Assembly (NCBI RefSeq): GCF_020026895.1
Contig: NZ_JAINZW010000007.1
Span: 1-64,000, forward strand
Length of the DNA stretch: 64,000 bases
From: Novilysobacter selenitireducens
Lineage (GTDB): Bacteria > Pseudomonadota > Gammaproteobacteria > Xanthomonadales > Xanthomonadaceae
Direction of reading: 5' to 3'
Position numbers and translations under genes: made by a program. How positions within the stretch are numbered: the stretch's first letter is position 1; each line of letters opens with the position of its first letter. The notes under the pieces are model-generated. The model did not search any database. It was not told the DNA's origin and saw nothing but the letters and a program-made list of their open reading frames with translations. Below are positions 1-8,208 of the stretch, in pieces.

Positions 1-121
1 CGACCACCGCCATGCCGAACGCCAGTGGCAGCAGCAGGCGGTGGATCCGGCCACGGGCGAAGGCGCCGGGCGTGGTCCGTCGCAACAGGAAGTGCGCCGC
101 CATGCCCGAGATCAGGAACAT
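1..121 (-). pseudogene. 5'-truncated acyltransferase-3 family membrane protein fragment
   Basis: On the minus strand an open frame runs from an ATG at 121 off the left edge of the window. It encodes about 40 residues beginning MFLISGMAAHFLL and continuing with RRTTPGAFARGRIHRLLLP. This matches the early part of acyltransferase family 3 membrane proteins (OpgC/MdoC-like), where an F-L-I-S-G segment normally follows some 40-50 residues with a first membrane helix. Here nothing of that N-terminus is present: upstream of the ATG the frame runs into a GTAG palindrome (139-160) and reaches a stop at 188-190. The gene therefore looks truncated at its 5' end, with the break at the repeat. An annotation with the ATG as a true start is possible but would lack the first helix. 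The rest of the gene lies outside the window. Confidence 0.5.
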
Positions 122-138
122 GGAAACCGATTCGTTGT

Positions 139-327
139 TCGCGGCTGAAGCCGCTCCTACAGGGAGCGTTCCCCGGCTTAGGCCGTATCACGTCCATGGG
201 GATGTTGTAGGAGCGGCTTCAGCCGCGAAGCCCGGTCGCCGCGGCCCCTCACCTCCGTTGTAGGAGCGACGTAAGTCGCGATCCGCGCTTGCCCGGAGTT
301 CGCGGTCGCGACTTACGTCGCTCCTAC
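139..327. repeat. Cluster of four GTAG-headed palindromes (A', A, B, B')
   Basis: Four 22-base palindromes lie at 139-160, 207-228, 260-281 and 306-327. Type A is headed GTAGGAGCGGC and ends GCCGCGA; type B is headed GTAGGAGCGAC and ends GTCGCGA. The order is A reversed, A forward, B forward, B reversed. The GTAG head and stem-loop resemble the SMAG/REP palindromes of Stenotrophomonas and relatives. The same units recur throughout the window, often as an A-B-B'-A' block. No gene is seen between the acyltransferase fragment and fliE; this block and the fliE promoter fill the space. Confidence 0.85.
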
Positions 328-433
328 AATGGAAACGCGGCATCCGTCCCGGTCTTGGGAAATGCGAGCCGCGCTGCCGATGCCCCGCCACCCCCCCCGG
401 CACCCACCCCGCGCCGGAAACCCGTCAACCCCG

Positions 434-448
434 TGGCACGCGCCTTGC
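434..448 (+). promoter_or_regulatory. Sigma-54 promoter of fliE
   Basis: TGGCACGCGCCTTGC has GG at 435-436 and GC at 447-448, separated by exactly 10 bases, with TTGC at -12. This is close to the sigma-54 consensus. It lies 41 bases upstream of the fliE start and fits FleQ/RpoN control of flagellar class II genes. Confidence 0.85.
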
Positions 449-488
449 CTAGTCGGGGCAGACCCCGCCGACACGGACCCGGCCCGCA

Positions 489-854
489 ATGAGCGACGCC
501 ATTTCATCGATCCTTTCGCAGATCCGCGCGCACCAGTCGCACGCGGCGCTGCGGGCCGATGCGCCCGCCGGCAACGCCATCGACCCGTCGCTGCTCAACC
601 CCGGCCCGGGCGCGGCGCGCCCGTCCGACGGCCCCGGGTTCTCCGAAACCCTCGCCAACGCGCTCGACAACGTCAGCGCCACCCAGCGCAAGTCCGGCGA
701 GTTGCAGCAGGCATTCGAACTGGGCGACCCGCGCGCCGACCTGGCCCGGGTGATGGTGGCCATGCAGGAGTCGCAGGTCGCCTTCCGCGCCACCGTCGAA
801 GTGCGCAACCGGCTGGTCCAGGCTTACCAGGACGTGATGAACATGCCGATCTGA
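489..854 (+). CDS. fliE: Flagellar hook-basal body complex protein FliE
   Basis: This 121-residue protein has the usual size of FliE, the small component that joins the MS ring to the proximal rod and is exported early in basal body assembly. The C-terminal half shows the family signature: LANALDNVSATQRKSGEL, then VMVAMQESQVAFRATVEVRNRLVQAYQDVMNMPI, which reads continuously here as the typical export/rod helix (about residues 83-121). It is the first gene of the fliEFGHIJK series and follows a clear sigma-54 promoter 41 bases upstream. The ATG at 489 is the only start that gives the normal length. A long inverted repeat separates it from fliF, so fliE may be made at a different level from the genes downstream. 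Confidence 0.93.
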   Translation: MSDAISSILSQIRAHQSHAALRADAPAGNAIDPSLLNPGPGAARPSDGPGFSETLANALDNVSATQRKSGELQQAFELGDPRADLARVMVAMQESQVAFRATVEVRNRLVQAYQDVMNMPI

Positions 855-976
855 GGGTCTGGGGGCTAGGGGCTAGGGACTGGTTGTCGCGGTCCCCGGC
901 ACCACTCCCACTCCGACACCCGCGCACTCAGCTTTTTTGCTTCCAACCAGTCCCCAGCCTCCAGCCCCGAGCCCCT
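855..976. repeat. Long imperfect inverted repeat between fliE and fliF
   Basis: The 124-base gap between fliE and fliF is almost entirely an imperfect hairpin. The left arm (855-886) carries GGGGCTAGGGGCTAGGGAC followed by TGGTTG. The right arm (943-976) is its near complement, CCAACCAGTCCCCAG then CCTCCAGCCCCGAGCCCC. The loop contains a six-T run (933-938). The GGGGCTAGGGGCTAGGG motif looks like a dispersed element, though no second copy is seen in this window. It could attenuate readthrough or stabilise the fliE message. Confidence 0.65.
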
Positions 977-978
977 AA

Positions 979-2646
979 ATGAGCGTCATCACCCTCCCCA
1001 AAGGCACCTCCAACCAGCTGCGCGACCTCGGCCGCCTGCAGGACATCCCGGCGGTGCGGCAGCTGGGCGTGTTCGCGCTGGCGGCCTTGGCGATCGCCAT
1101 CGGCCTGTGGCTGTTCTTCTGGACGCAGAAGCCCGACTACGTGCCGGTGTTCGCCGGGCTCGACGCCAAGGCCACCAGCGAGGCGTCCGACCTGCTGCGC
1201 AGCGCCAACATCCCGTTCCGAATCGACAGCGGCAGCGGCGCGCTGGCGGTACCGCAGGACAACCTCGGCGACGCCAAGCTGGCGCTGGCCGCGGCCGGCC
1301 TGCCGGCCAGCCAGTCCGGCGGCTTCGAGATGATCAGCCAGGACCAGGGCTTCGGCACCAGCCAGTTCGTCGAGAACGCGCGCTACCAGCACGCGCTGGA
1401 GAACGAACTGGCGCGCACCATTTCCAACCTGCGCCCGGTGCGCGAGGCGCGCGTGCACCTGGCGCTGCCCAAGCCCAGCGCCTTCACCCGCCAGAAGGAG
1501 CCGGCCAGCGCCTCGGTGGTGCTGCAGATGCAGTCGGGCAGCACGCTGGAGCAGGGCCAGGTCGCGGCGATCGTGCACCTGGTGGCCTCGAGCATCCCGT
1601 CGCTGCCTCCGGAGAACGTCACCGTGGTCGACCAGTTCGGCCGCATGCTGTCCAACCCGGACCCCAACAGCGACGAGGCGATCGGCGCCAAGCAGTTCGA
1701 GCAGCGCGGCCGCCAGGAAGCCGTCTACGTGCAGCGCATCCAGGAGTTGCTTGAGCCGATGACCGGCCGCGGCCGCGTCAGCGCGCAGGTCAGCGTCGAC
1801 ATGGACTTCGCCCAGACCGAGGAGGCGCGCGAAATCTACGGCCCCGACGCCGGCCTGGTGCGCAGCGAGCAGATTTCAGAGACCGGCGACATCGACGGTG
1901 CCGGCGCTTCGGCGCAGGGCGTGCCGGGCGCCGTCGCCAACACCCCGACCACCGCCGCCGCGGTGCTGACCGACACGCCGGCCGCCGCGCCCGCCAACGC
2001 CGACAACGGCCCCAGCGCGCGCACCGCGGTGCGTAACTACGAGCTGGACCGGACGCTGACCCACACCCGCGGCGCACCCGTGCGCATCCGCCGAGTCACC
2101 GCCGCGGTGCTGATCGACAACGTGCCGCAGGTCGGCACCGAAGGCCAGGTCAGCTACCGCGCACTCAACGCCGCCGAACTGCAGCGCATCGATGCGCTGG
2201 TCAAGCAGGCGATCGGTTTCGACGAGACACGCGGTGACATGATCTCCGTGGTCAACGCGCCGTTCGCGCCGGGCGCGGCGATGGAAGACATGCCCGGCCC
2301 GCCGTTCTGGGAAAACCCGCGCGTGGTCGAACTGGCGCGCACCATCCTGGGCGGACTGGCGGTACTGGTGTTCATCCTCGCGGTGCTGCGCCCGGCCTTC
2401 CGCGCCATGCTCGCGCCCAAGACGACCACGACCACCGCGGTGGCGGAAGTCGTCAGCGAGGAGACCCACGTCTCGATCACGCCGGCCGCTGGCCAGCCGC
2501 AGGTGCAGGCCCCGCGCCAGCCCTCGCAGGCCTCGCAGGCGGCACTCAACTTCGACGAGAAACTGCAGGTCGCGCGCACCGCCGTGAGCAGCGACCCCAA
2601 GCGCGTCGCCAACGTCGTACGCAACTGGGTGGAAGCCGATGGCTGA
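979..2646 (+). CDS. fliF: Flagellar MS-ring protein FliF
   Basis: FliF (555 residues) forms the MS ring in the inner membrane, the platform for the rotor and export gate. The first membrane helix is near residues 32-50 (VFALAALAIAIGLWLFFW) and the second near 452-475 (TILGGLAVLVFILAVL). Between them lie the ring-building periplasmic domains, with an Ala/Pro-rich insertion around residues 315-345 as is common. The C-terminal stretch (NFDEKLQVARTAVSSDPKR, then VANVVRNWV) is the FliG-binding peptide. The gene overlaps fliG by 8 bases, which implies coupled translation. The ATG at 979 directly follows the inverted repeat and gives standard family length. Confidence 0.96.
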   Translation: MSVITLPKGTSNQLRDLGRLQDIPAVRQLGVFALAALAIAIGLWLFFWTQKPDYVPVFAGLDAKATSEASDLLRSANIPFRIDSGSGALAVPQDNLGDAKLALAAAGLPASQSGGFEMISQDQGFGTSQFVENARYQHALENELARTISNLRPVREARVHLALPKPSAFTRQKEPASASVVLQMQSGSTLEQGQVAAIVHLVASSIPSLPPENVTVVDQFGRMLSNPDPNSDEAIGAKQFEQRGRQEAVYVQRIQELLEPMTGRGRVSAQVSVDMDFAQTEEAREIYGPDAGLVRSEQISETGDIDGAGASAQGVPGAVANTPTTAAAVLTDTPAAAPANADNGPSARTAVRNYELDRTLTHTRGAPVRIRRVTAAVLIDNVPQVGTEGQVSYRALNAAELQRIDALVKQAIGFDETRGDMISVVNAPFAPGAAMEDMPGPPFWENPRVVELARTILGGLAVLVFILAVLRPAFRAMLAPKTTTTTAVAEVVSEETHVSITPAAGQPQVQAPRQPSQASQAALNFDEKLQVARTAVSSDPKRVANVVRNWVEADG

Positions 2647-3661
2647 GGCCGCGCAAATCCGCAAACTGACCCCGCTCTCGGGCGTGCAGCGCGCCGCCGT
2701 GGTGCTGCTGTCGCTGGGCGAGGACCAGGCCGCCGAGGTGCTCAAGCACATGGGCGCCAAGGAAGTGCAGAAGCTCGGCCTGGCGATGACCTCCGTCAGC
2801 GCCGTGTCGCGCGACGACGTGGCGGCGGTGTTCGACGATTTCGTCGACGTGCTGGCCCAGCCCAACGCACTGGGCGCCGGCGCCGACGACTACATCCGCG
2901 CGGTGCTGACTCAGGCCTTGGGCGAGGAGCGCGCGGCCAGCCTGATCGACCGCATCCTGGCCGGCCGCAACACGTCGGGCCTGGACACGCTGAAGTGGAT
3001 GGAGCCGCGCGCGATCGCCGACCTGGTGCGCAACGAGCACCCGCAGATCATTGCGATCGTCATGGCCCACCTGGACCCGGACCAGGCCGCCGAGGTGCTC
3101 AAGGTGCTGCCCGACCGGACCCGCGCCGACGTGCTGCTGCGCATCGCCACGCTGGACGGCATCCCGCCCAACGCGCTCAACGAACTCAACGACGTGATGG
3201 CACGGCAGTTCGCCGGCAGCCAGAACATCAAGTCGTCCAACGTCGGCGGCATCAAGGTCGCGGCCAACATCCTCAACTTCATGGATTCGGGCCAGGACGA
3301 GGTGATCCTCGGCACCATCGGTGAGATCGACGACACCTTGGGCGGGCGCATCCGCGAGGAGATGTTCGTGTTCGACAACCTCGCCGACATCGACGACCGC
3401 GCCATGCAGACGGTGCTGCGCGACGTGCCCAACGAGAAGCTGGCCGTCGCCCTGCGCGGGGCCGAGCCGCGCGTACGCGAGAAGATCACCACCAACATGT
3501 CGCAGCGCGCCGCCGAGATCCTGATCGAGGACATGGAAGCGCGCGGCCCGGTGCGACTGGCCGAGGTCGAGGCCGCGCAGAAGGAGATCCTGTCGATCGT
3601 GCGCAAGATGGCCGATGACGGCAGCATCCAGCTGTCGGTGAAGGCCGAGGCGTTCGTATGA
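2639..3661 (+). CDS. fliG: Flagellar motor switch protein FliG
   Basis: FliG (340 residues) sits on the cytoplasmic face of the MS ring and passes stator torque to the rotor. The length is normal. The N-terminal domain binds FliF, the middle domain carries the EHPQ motif (residues 129-132, NEHPQIIAIVMAHL), and the C-terminal torque domain includes MFVFDNLADIDDRAMQ and charged residues for stator contact. It overlaps fliF by 8 bases and ends in a 4-base overlap with fliH. The stator partner present in this locus is MotC-MotD. Confidence 0.97.
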   Translation: MAEAAQIRKLTPLSGVQRAAVVLLSLGEDQAAEVLKHMGAKEVQKLGLAMTSVSAVSRDDVAAVFDDFVDVLAQPNALGAGADDYIRAVLTQALGEERAASLIDRILAGRNTSGLDTLKWMEPRAIADLVRNEHPQIIAIVMAHLDPDQAAEVLKVLPDRTRADVLLRIATLDGIPPNALNELNDVMARQFAGSQNIKSSNVGGIKVAANILNFMDSGQDEVILGTIGEIDDTLGGRIREEMFVFDNLADIDDRAMQTVLRDVPNEKLAVALRGAEPRVREKITTNMSQRAAEILIEDMEARGPVRLAEVEAAQKEILSIVRKMADDGSIQLSVKAEAFV

Positions 3662-4272
3662 GCGCACAGGCCGCCGACATGCCCAGCGCCGAGATCATCC
3701 GCTGGACCGCGCCGGGTTTCGCCCGCACCCGCGAGCCCGAGCCCGAGATCCCCAAGCCGCCCAGCGTCGAAGACCTGCAGGCGCTGGAGAAGGCCGCATA
3801 CGAGGAAGGTTTCGCGCGCGGGCACGAGGAAGGCATGGCCAGCGGCCAGGCCGACGTGCGCCGGATGATCGCGCAGATCGAAGGCATCCTCGACGGCTTC
3901 ACCCGCCCGCTGGCACGGCTCGACGGCGAGGTGGCCGATGCACTGGGCGACCTCGCCGTGCGCATCGCCGGCGTGCTGCTGGGCCGTGCGTATGCCGCCG
4001 ACCCCACGCTGCTGGCCGACCTGGTGCGCGAAGCGCTGGACGCGGTCGGCACCACCAACCGAGAAGTGGAACTGCGCCTGCACCCCGACGACCTCGGCGT
4101 GCTGGCCCCGCACCTGGCCGGCCTGAGCGGCGTGCGCCTGACCAACGATGTCGCGCTGGCACGTGGCGAGCTGCGCCTGCACAGCGAAGGCATGCGCATC
4201 GACGGCACGCTGGCCGCGCGGCTGCAGGCGTGCCTGGATGCGCTAGTGGAATCGGACGGGGGTGAGGCATGA
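3658..4272 (+). CDS. fliH: Flagellar assembly protein FliH, negative regulator of FliI
   Basis: This 204-residue protein fits FliH, the peripheral stalk of the export ATPase that binds FliI and docks it to the export gate and C ring. The N-terminal half contains the GxxxG-type segment [20 protein letters not shown] (about residues 43-62), typical of FliH/SctL. The C-terminal half ([19 protein letters not shown] and later) is the FliI-binding V-type ATPase subunit E-like domain. The start overlaps fliG as ATGA. A palindromic repeat lies directly after it, so the usual close junction with fliI is broken by 127 bases. Confidence 0.93.
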   Translation: MSAQAADMPSAEIIRWTAPGFARTREPEPEIPKPPSVEDLQALEKAAYEEGFARGHEEGMASGQADVRRMIAQIEGILDGFTRPLARLDGEVADALGDLAVRIAGVLLGRAYAADPTLLADLVREALDAVGTTNREVELRLHPDDLGVLAPHLAGLSGVRLTNDVALARGELRLHSEGMRIDGTLAARLQACLDALVESDGGEA

Positions 4273-4292
4273 GCGCTCTGACGCATGTCCAC

Positions 4293-4381
4293 GTAGCCCG
4301 GATAAGGCCAACGGCCGCATCCGGGGCTTTTCGCCGGCCGTCACGTTTCAACCCCGGGTGCGCTTCGCTTACCCGGGCTAC
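4293..4381. repeat. CCCGGGTAAGC-type palindrome between fliH and fliI
   Basis: This element starts GTAGCCCGGATAAGG and ends with the complement, TTACCCGGGCTAC. It is one of seven copies in the window of an 80-90 base palindrome bounded by GTAGCCCGG and CCGGGCTAC. Here it separates fliH from fliI, genes that are normally adjacent or overlapping. It also opens a longer false reading frame in front of fliI. Confidence 0.85.
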
Positions 4382-4399
4382 GCGGATTGGAATGAACGC

Positions 4400-5800
4400 A
4401 TGAGCAGCATCGCCGCCGCCAACTGGCAGGAAGCGCGCAACCTGCGCCTGGCCGCCCGGCTGGGCGAAGCCAATCCGCAGCCGCCGTCGCTGGCGCTGGC
4501 ACGCGAGGGCGTGCTGCGCCGCGCGGTCGGCCTGACGCTGGAGGCCTCCGGCTGCAGCGCACCACTGGGTTCGCGCTGCAAGGTGGAAACCTCCGGCGGA
4601 CGCTGGGTGGATACCGAAGTCGTCGGCTTCGCCGGCGACCGCACCTACCTGATGCCGACCGCCGACCTGGAAGGCCTGCTGCCCAACGCACGCGTGGTGA
4701 CCACCCGCCGCCGCGGCGAAGTGGCCGTGGGCGAAGGCCTGCTCGGCCGCGTGATCGACAGCGACGGCGTGCCGCTGGACGGCCGCGGCGCGATCCGGCC
4801 CGAGGGCTGGATGGGCCTGGCCGGCACCGCCATCAACCCGCTGATGCGCGAGCCGATCAGCCAGTCGCTGGACGTGGGCGTGCGCGCGATCAATGCATTG
4901 CTGCCGATCGGCCGCGGCCAGCGCATCGGCCTGTTCGCCGGCTCCGGCGTCGGCAAGTCGACGCTGCTGGGCATGATGACCCGCTACACCGCCGCCGACG
5001 TCATCGTCGTTGGCCTGATCGGCGAGCGAGGCCGCGAAGTGCGCGACTTCGTCGAAAGCACGCTGGGCGTGGAAGGCCTGCGCCGTTCCGTCGTGGTCGC
5101 CACGCCCGCCGACCGCCCGCCGCTGGCGCGACTGCACGGCGCCCTGCGCGCCACCGCCATCGCCGAGTGGTTCCGGGACCAGGGCTTGCATGTCCTGCTG
5201 CTGATGGACTCGCTCACCCGCTTCGCCCACGCCCAGCGCGAGATCGGCCTGTCGGTGGGCGAGCCGCCGACCACGCGCGGCTACCCGCCGTCCGTGTTCG
5301 CCAAGCTCCCCGCCCTGGTGGAACGCGCGGGCAACGGCGCCGACGGGCGCGGCTCGATCACCGCCTTCTACACCGTGCTGACCGAGGGCGACGACCAGCA
5401 GGAACCGATCGCCGACGCCGCCCGCGCGATCCTGGACGGCCACATCGTGCTGACGCGCCGCATCGCCGACGCCGGCCAGTACCCGGCCATCGACGTCGAG
5501 GTGTCGGTCAGCCGCGTCATGCAGGAAATCACCGACCCGGCGTGGCGCGCGCGCATCCGCAAGCTCAAGCAGCTGATGGCCGCCTACAACGCCCAGCGCG
5601 ACCTGATCGCCATCGGCGCCTACCAGCGCGGCAGCGACCCGCTGGTCGACGAGGCGCTGGCGCGGTGGCCGGCCATCATGCAGTTCCTCGGCCAGGACGT
5701 GACCGAGGCGTCCGATGTCGAAGCCAGCCGCGCGGCGCTTGCGCGGCTGCTGGACGATGACGCGCACCTCAAAGTCCGCACGCAGGAGACCGCCCCGTGA
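4400..5800 (+). CDS. fliI: Flagellum-specific ATP synthase FliI
   Basis: FliI (466 residues) is the hexameric ATPase of the flagellar type III export apparatus and is related to F1 beta subunits. The Walker A motif [17 protein letters not shown] begins near residue 176, and the Walker B segment [13 protein letters not shown] lies about 90 residues later. [11 protein letters not shown] and the [13 protein letters not shown] region are also conserved. The frame is open back to 4262, but residues encoded before 4400 come from the palindromic repeat and have no counterpart in Fli[11 protein letters not shown] at 4400 is therefore taken as the start, giving the normal length. It overlaps fliJ by 4 bases. 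Confidence 0.95.
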   Translation: MSSIAAANWQEARNLRLAARLGEANPQPPSLALAREGVLRRAVGLTLEASGCSAPLGSRCKVETSGGRWVDTEVVGFAGDRTYLMPTADLEGLLPNARVVTTRRRGEVAVGEGLLGRVIDSDGVPLDGRGAIRPEGWMGLAGTAINPLMREPISQSLDVGVRAINALLPIGRGQRIGLFAGSGVGKSTLLGMMTRYTAADVIVVGLIGERGREVRDFVESTLGVEGLRRSVVVATPADRPPLARLHGALRATAIAEWFRDQGLHVLLLMDSLTRFAHAQREIGLSVGEPPTTRGYPPSVFAKLPALVERAGNGADGRGSITAFYTVLTEGDDQQEPIADAARAILDGHIVLTRRIADAGQYPAIDVEVSVSRVMQEITDPAWRARIRKLKQLMAAYNAQRDLIAIGAYQRGSDPLVDEALARWPAIMQFLGQDVTEASDVEASRAALARLLDDDAHLKVRTQETAP

Positions 5801-6261
5801 CCCGATCCGAGCGCCTGGACCCGCTGTTGCGGGTCAAGCAGCAACGCCAGGACGACGTCGCCCGCGAGGTCGCCCAGCGCGACCGCGTCGTCGCCGAACA
5901 GGAAGAGCGCCTGGACGCACTGCGCCGGTACGCGGCCGAGTACGCCTCGCCCGAGGCGCTGGCCGGCGCGACCCTCAACCCCGCGCTGCTGGCCAACCGG
6001 CTGGCATTCCGCGAGAAGCTCGAGCAGGCCGTGGACCAGCAACGCAAGGTGGTCGACAGCACGCGTGAGCGCGCCGATGTCGAACGCGCCCGCCTGATGC
6101 TGGCCAGCCGCGAGACCCACGTACTGGAGAAGCTCAAGTCCAGCTACCGCGCCGAGGAGGCGCGCAGCGCCGACCGGCTAGTGCAGCGCGAGATGGACGA
6201 CATCGGCGGCCGCCGCGCGCGCGCCGCGCAGGTCGCCCGCGACCCGGAGACCTCGACGTGA
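5797..6261 (+). CDS. fliJ: Flagellar export protein FliJ
   Basis: FliJ (154 residues) is the coiled-coil stalk that connects the FliI ATPase ring to FlhA and escorts chaperones. The sequence is almost all charged helix without membrane segments: for example [19 protein letters not shown] near the N-terminus and heptad-rich stretches to the end. Length and position between fliI and fliK match the family. The start overlaps the fliI stop by 4 bases and the end overlaps the fliK start as TGATG. Confidence 0.9.
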   Translation: MTRSERLDPLLRVKQQRQDDVAREVAQRDRVVAEQEERLDALRRYAAEYASPEALAGATLNPALLANRLAFREKLEQAVDQQRKVVDSTRERADVERARLMLASRETHVLEKLKSSYRAEEARSADRLVQREMDDIGGRRARAAQVARDPETST

Positions 6262-7373
6262 TGCCTGCACTGCCCGCCACGCCCGCACCGCCAACGACCG
6301 GCAACGCCAACGGCGCCGGAAAAGCACCGTCGCAGCAGGAAGCGGCGGTCCAGAGCCCGTTCTCGCTGCTGCTTGGCGGCGCCAACGCACCAGCCGAAGC
6401 ATCCACGCCCGCGCCGTTGCTCCCCGGCGTCGGAGCGGAGACGGCCGCTGAGGGCACGACATCCGAACCCGATGCCGGGTCGACTGACGAAGCATTGCCC
6501 GACCACCTGCTGGGCCTGCTCGGCGGGTCCTGGCTGACGCCGGCAGCAACACCGGTTTCGGCACCCGCGGCCGCGGCGCCGGGCGTGTCGCTGCTGCCAG
6601 GCACGCACGTGCCCGGCCTGGCGATGCCCACCCTGCACGCCGGCACCGATGCACCGCCCCTGCCCGCGTCGGCCTCATTGGCGATGGCCATCCAGAATGC
6701 GGCCTCCGGTGCGGACGCCGCGCTGGTCACCGAGGGCGACGCGCTGGCCACCGCGCTCACGCAGGCACTGCCGCAATCGGCCATTCCCCAGCAGACCGCG
6801 GCAGCCGGTGCGACCTTCGAAACCCTCATCCGCGATGCGGCCGGCCCCGCACCGGCCGACACCGGCGGCATCGAACCCGCCCCGCTGACCTCCACCACGG
6901 GCGCATCCACCACCAGCCTGTCGGCGGTGCGCGCATCGCCGTTGGCGCAGCCGCTTCCGATGCCCGCCGACCCCTCGGCCGGCTTCGATGACGGCCTGTC
7001 GACGCGCATCGCGTGGATGGCCGAACAGGGCATCGGCCGCGCCGAGCTGCGCGTGAACCCCGACCACGCCGGCCCGATCGAGGTCCGCCTGCAGATGGAG
7101 GGCACCCGCCTGGTGGCCGAGTTCAGCGCGGTCAACGCCGACACCCGCCAGGCGCTGGAAACCGGCATGCACCGCCTGCGCGACATGCTGGGCCAGCAGG
7201 GCCTGCAACTGGCGCAGTCGCACGTGGGCAGCGGCGGTGGCCAGGGGCGGCAGGACGGATCCAGCGGCGGCACCGCCGGCAGCCCGGGCCATGCCGATGG
7301 CAGCGACATCGCGGCCGGCGACACGGCCCCGGCACGCTGGGTGAGCCGCGGGTTGCTGGACGAGTACGCCTGA
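6261..7373 (+). CDS. fliK: Flagellar hook-length control protein FliK
   Basis: FliK (370 residues) is the secreted ruler that sets hook length and switches FlhB to filament-type export. About the first 240 residues are low-complexity Ala/Pro/Thr-rich sequence, as usual for the ruler part. The C-terminal domain (about 250-340) is conserved: GIGRAELRVNPDHAGPIEV, then LRLQMEGTRLVAEFSAVN-like strands and the helix ALETGMHRLRDMLGQQGLQL. A GTG three bases earlier (6258) is also possible; the ATG at 6261 is preferred because it overlaps the fliJ stop as TGATG. It is the last gene of this transcription block and is followed by GTAG palindromes. Confidence 0.88.
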   Translation: MPALPATPAPPTTGNANGAGKAPSQQEAAVQSPFSLLLGGANAPAEASTPAPLLPGVGAETAAEGTTSEPDAGSTDEALPDHLLGLLGGSWLTPAATPVSAPAAAAPGVSLLPGTHVPGLAMPTLHAGTDAPPLPASASLAMAIQNAASGADAALVTEGDALATALTQALPQSAIPQQTAAAGATFETLIRDAAGPAPADTGGIEPAPLTSTTGASTTSLSAVRASPLAQPLPMPADPSAGFDDGLSTRIAWMAEQGIGRAELRVNPDHAGPIEVRLQMEGTRLVAEFSAVNADTRQALETGMHRLRDMLGQQGLQLAQSHVGSGGGQGRQDGSSGGTAGSPGHADGSDIAAGDTAPARWVSRGLLDEYA

Positions 7374-7412
7374 GTTCCGTCCCCCGGCGATAGCGACGGT
7401 CGCCGCGCCTTT

Positions 7413-7541
7413 GTAGGAGCGGCTTCAGCCGCGAAGGCCCCATCGCCGCGCCACCTACATCCCCCTTGTAGGAGCGACATAAGTCGCGACCGGGCACCCC
7501 ACGTACCGACGATTCCGGTTCGCGGCTGAAGCCGCTCCTAC
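7413..7541. repeat. GTAG palindromes between fliK and fliL (A, B, A')
   Basis: Three 22-base palindromes lie at 7413-7434 (type A forward), 7468-7489 (type B forward, with one change in the stem) and 7520-7541 (type A reversed). This is the A-B-B'-A' block with the B' unit missing. The 321-base fliK-fliL gap otherwise holds only the fliL sigma-54 promoter. Confidence 0.85.
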
Positions 7542-7647
7542 AGGGGGCGTGGTCACTGCCGTCACGGCGCCGGAATCCCGGCACGGCGACCACCCACCCG
7601 TTCAGGTCGCCCCTGTCAAAACCCCGTCACCGCACCCGGCCATCGGC

Positions 7648-7663
7648 CGGCACGCCGCTTGCA
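7648..7663 (+). promoter_or_regulatory. Sigma-54 promoter of fliL
   Basis: CGGCACGCCGCTTGCA has GG at 7649-7650 and GC at 7661-7662, with the required 10-base spacing and a TTGC box. The start of transcription would fall near 7675. This rules out the in-frame ATG at 7659 as the fliL start. Confidence 0.8.
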
Positions 7664-7694
7664 CAGCTGGGGCAGTCCTCATGGAGAGCCCTGC

Positions 7695-8171
7695 GTGTCC
7701 GCCCAGCCGACCCCCGCCAAGTCCAAGACCAAGTTGATCCTCGCCATCGTCGCCGTGCTGGTGCTGGCCGCCGCTGCGGGCGGTGGCTGGTTCTGGTGGT
7801 CGGGCCAGGCCCAGGCCGGTGAGGGCGAGGACGCCGCCGCGGCCGCCAAGTCGCCCGCCCTCTACTACGCGATGGAACCGGCGTTCGTGGTCAACCTGGT
7901 CGACGCCGATGTCGTGCGCTACCTGCAGGCCGACGTCCAGCTGATGACCCGCGACCCCGAGACCGCCACCGCGCTGGAGGCCCATGCCCCGGCCGTGCGC
8001 AACAAGCTGCTGCTGCTGTTCGGTCAGCAGTCGGCCACCGGCCTGGCCCAGCGCGCCGCCAAGGAACAGCTGCAGAAGCAGGCGCTGGCCGAAGTGCAGA
8101 ACGTGCTGAAGGCCGAAGGCGCGCCCGCCAAGGTCGAAGCCGTCTATTTCACCAGCCTGGTCACGCAGTGA
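7695..8171 (+). CDS. fliL: Flagellar basal body-associated protein FliL
   Basis: FliL (158 residues) is a single-pass inner membrane protein around the stator that supports torque. A short basic N-terminus is followed by one helix (KLILAIVAVLVLAAAAGGGWFW), an acidic linker and the periplasmic FliL domain (YYAMEPAFVVNLVDADVVRY and on to VYFTSLVTQ). The GTG at 7695 is chosen because GGAGAG sits 6-7 bases upstream and because the sigma-54 promoter overlaps the upstream ATG at 7659. It heads the fliLMNOPQR block. Confidence 0.9.
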   Translation: MSAQPTPAKSKTKLILAIVAVLVLAAAAGGGWFWWSGQAQAGEGEDAAAAAKSPALYYAMEPAFVVNLVDADVVRYLQADVQLMTRDPETATALEAHAPAVRNKLLLLFGQQSATGLAQRAAKEQLQKQALAEVQNVLKAEGAPAKVEAVYFTSLVTQ

Positions 8172-8208
8172 CCCCGGCCACGACCCACACCACGACCCCG
8201 GAATCCGC

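Noticed and set aside
7659-7694. ATG start for fliL at 7659
   Set aside because: It lies within the sigma-54 promoter; the GTG at 7695 has a ribosome binding site.
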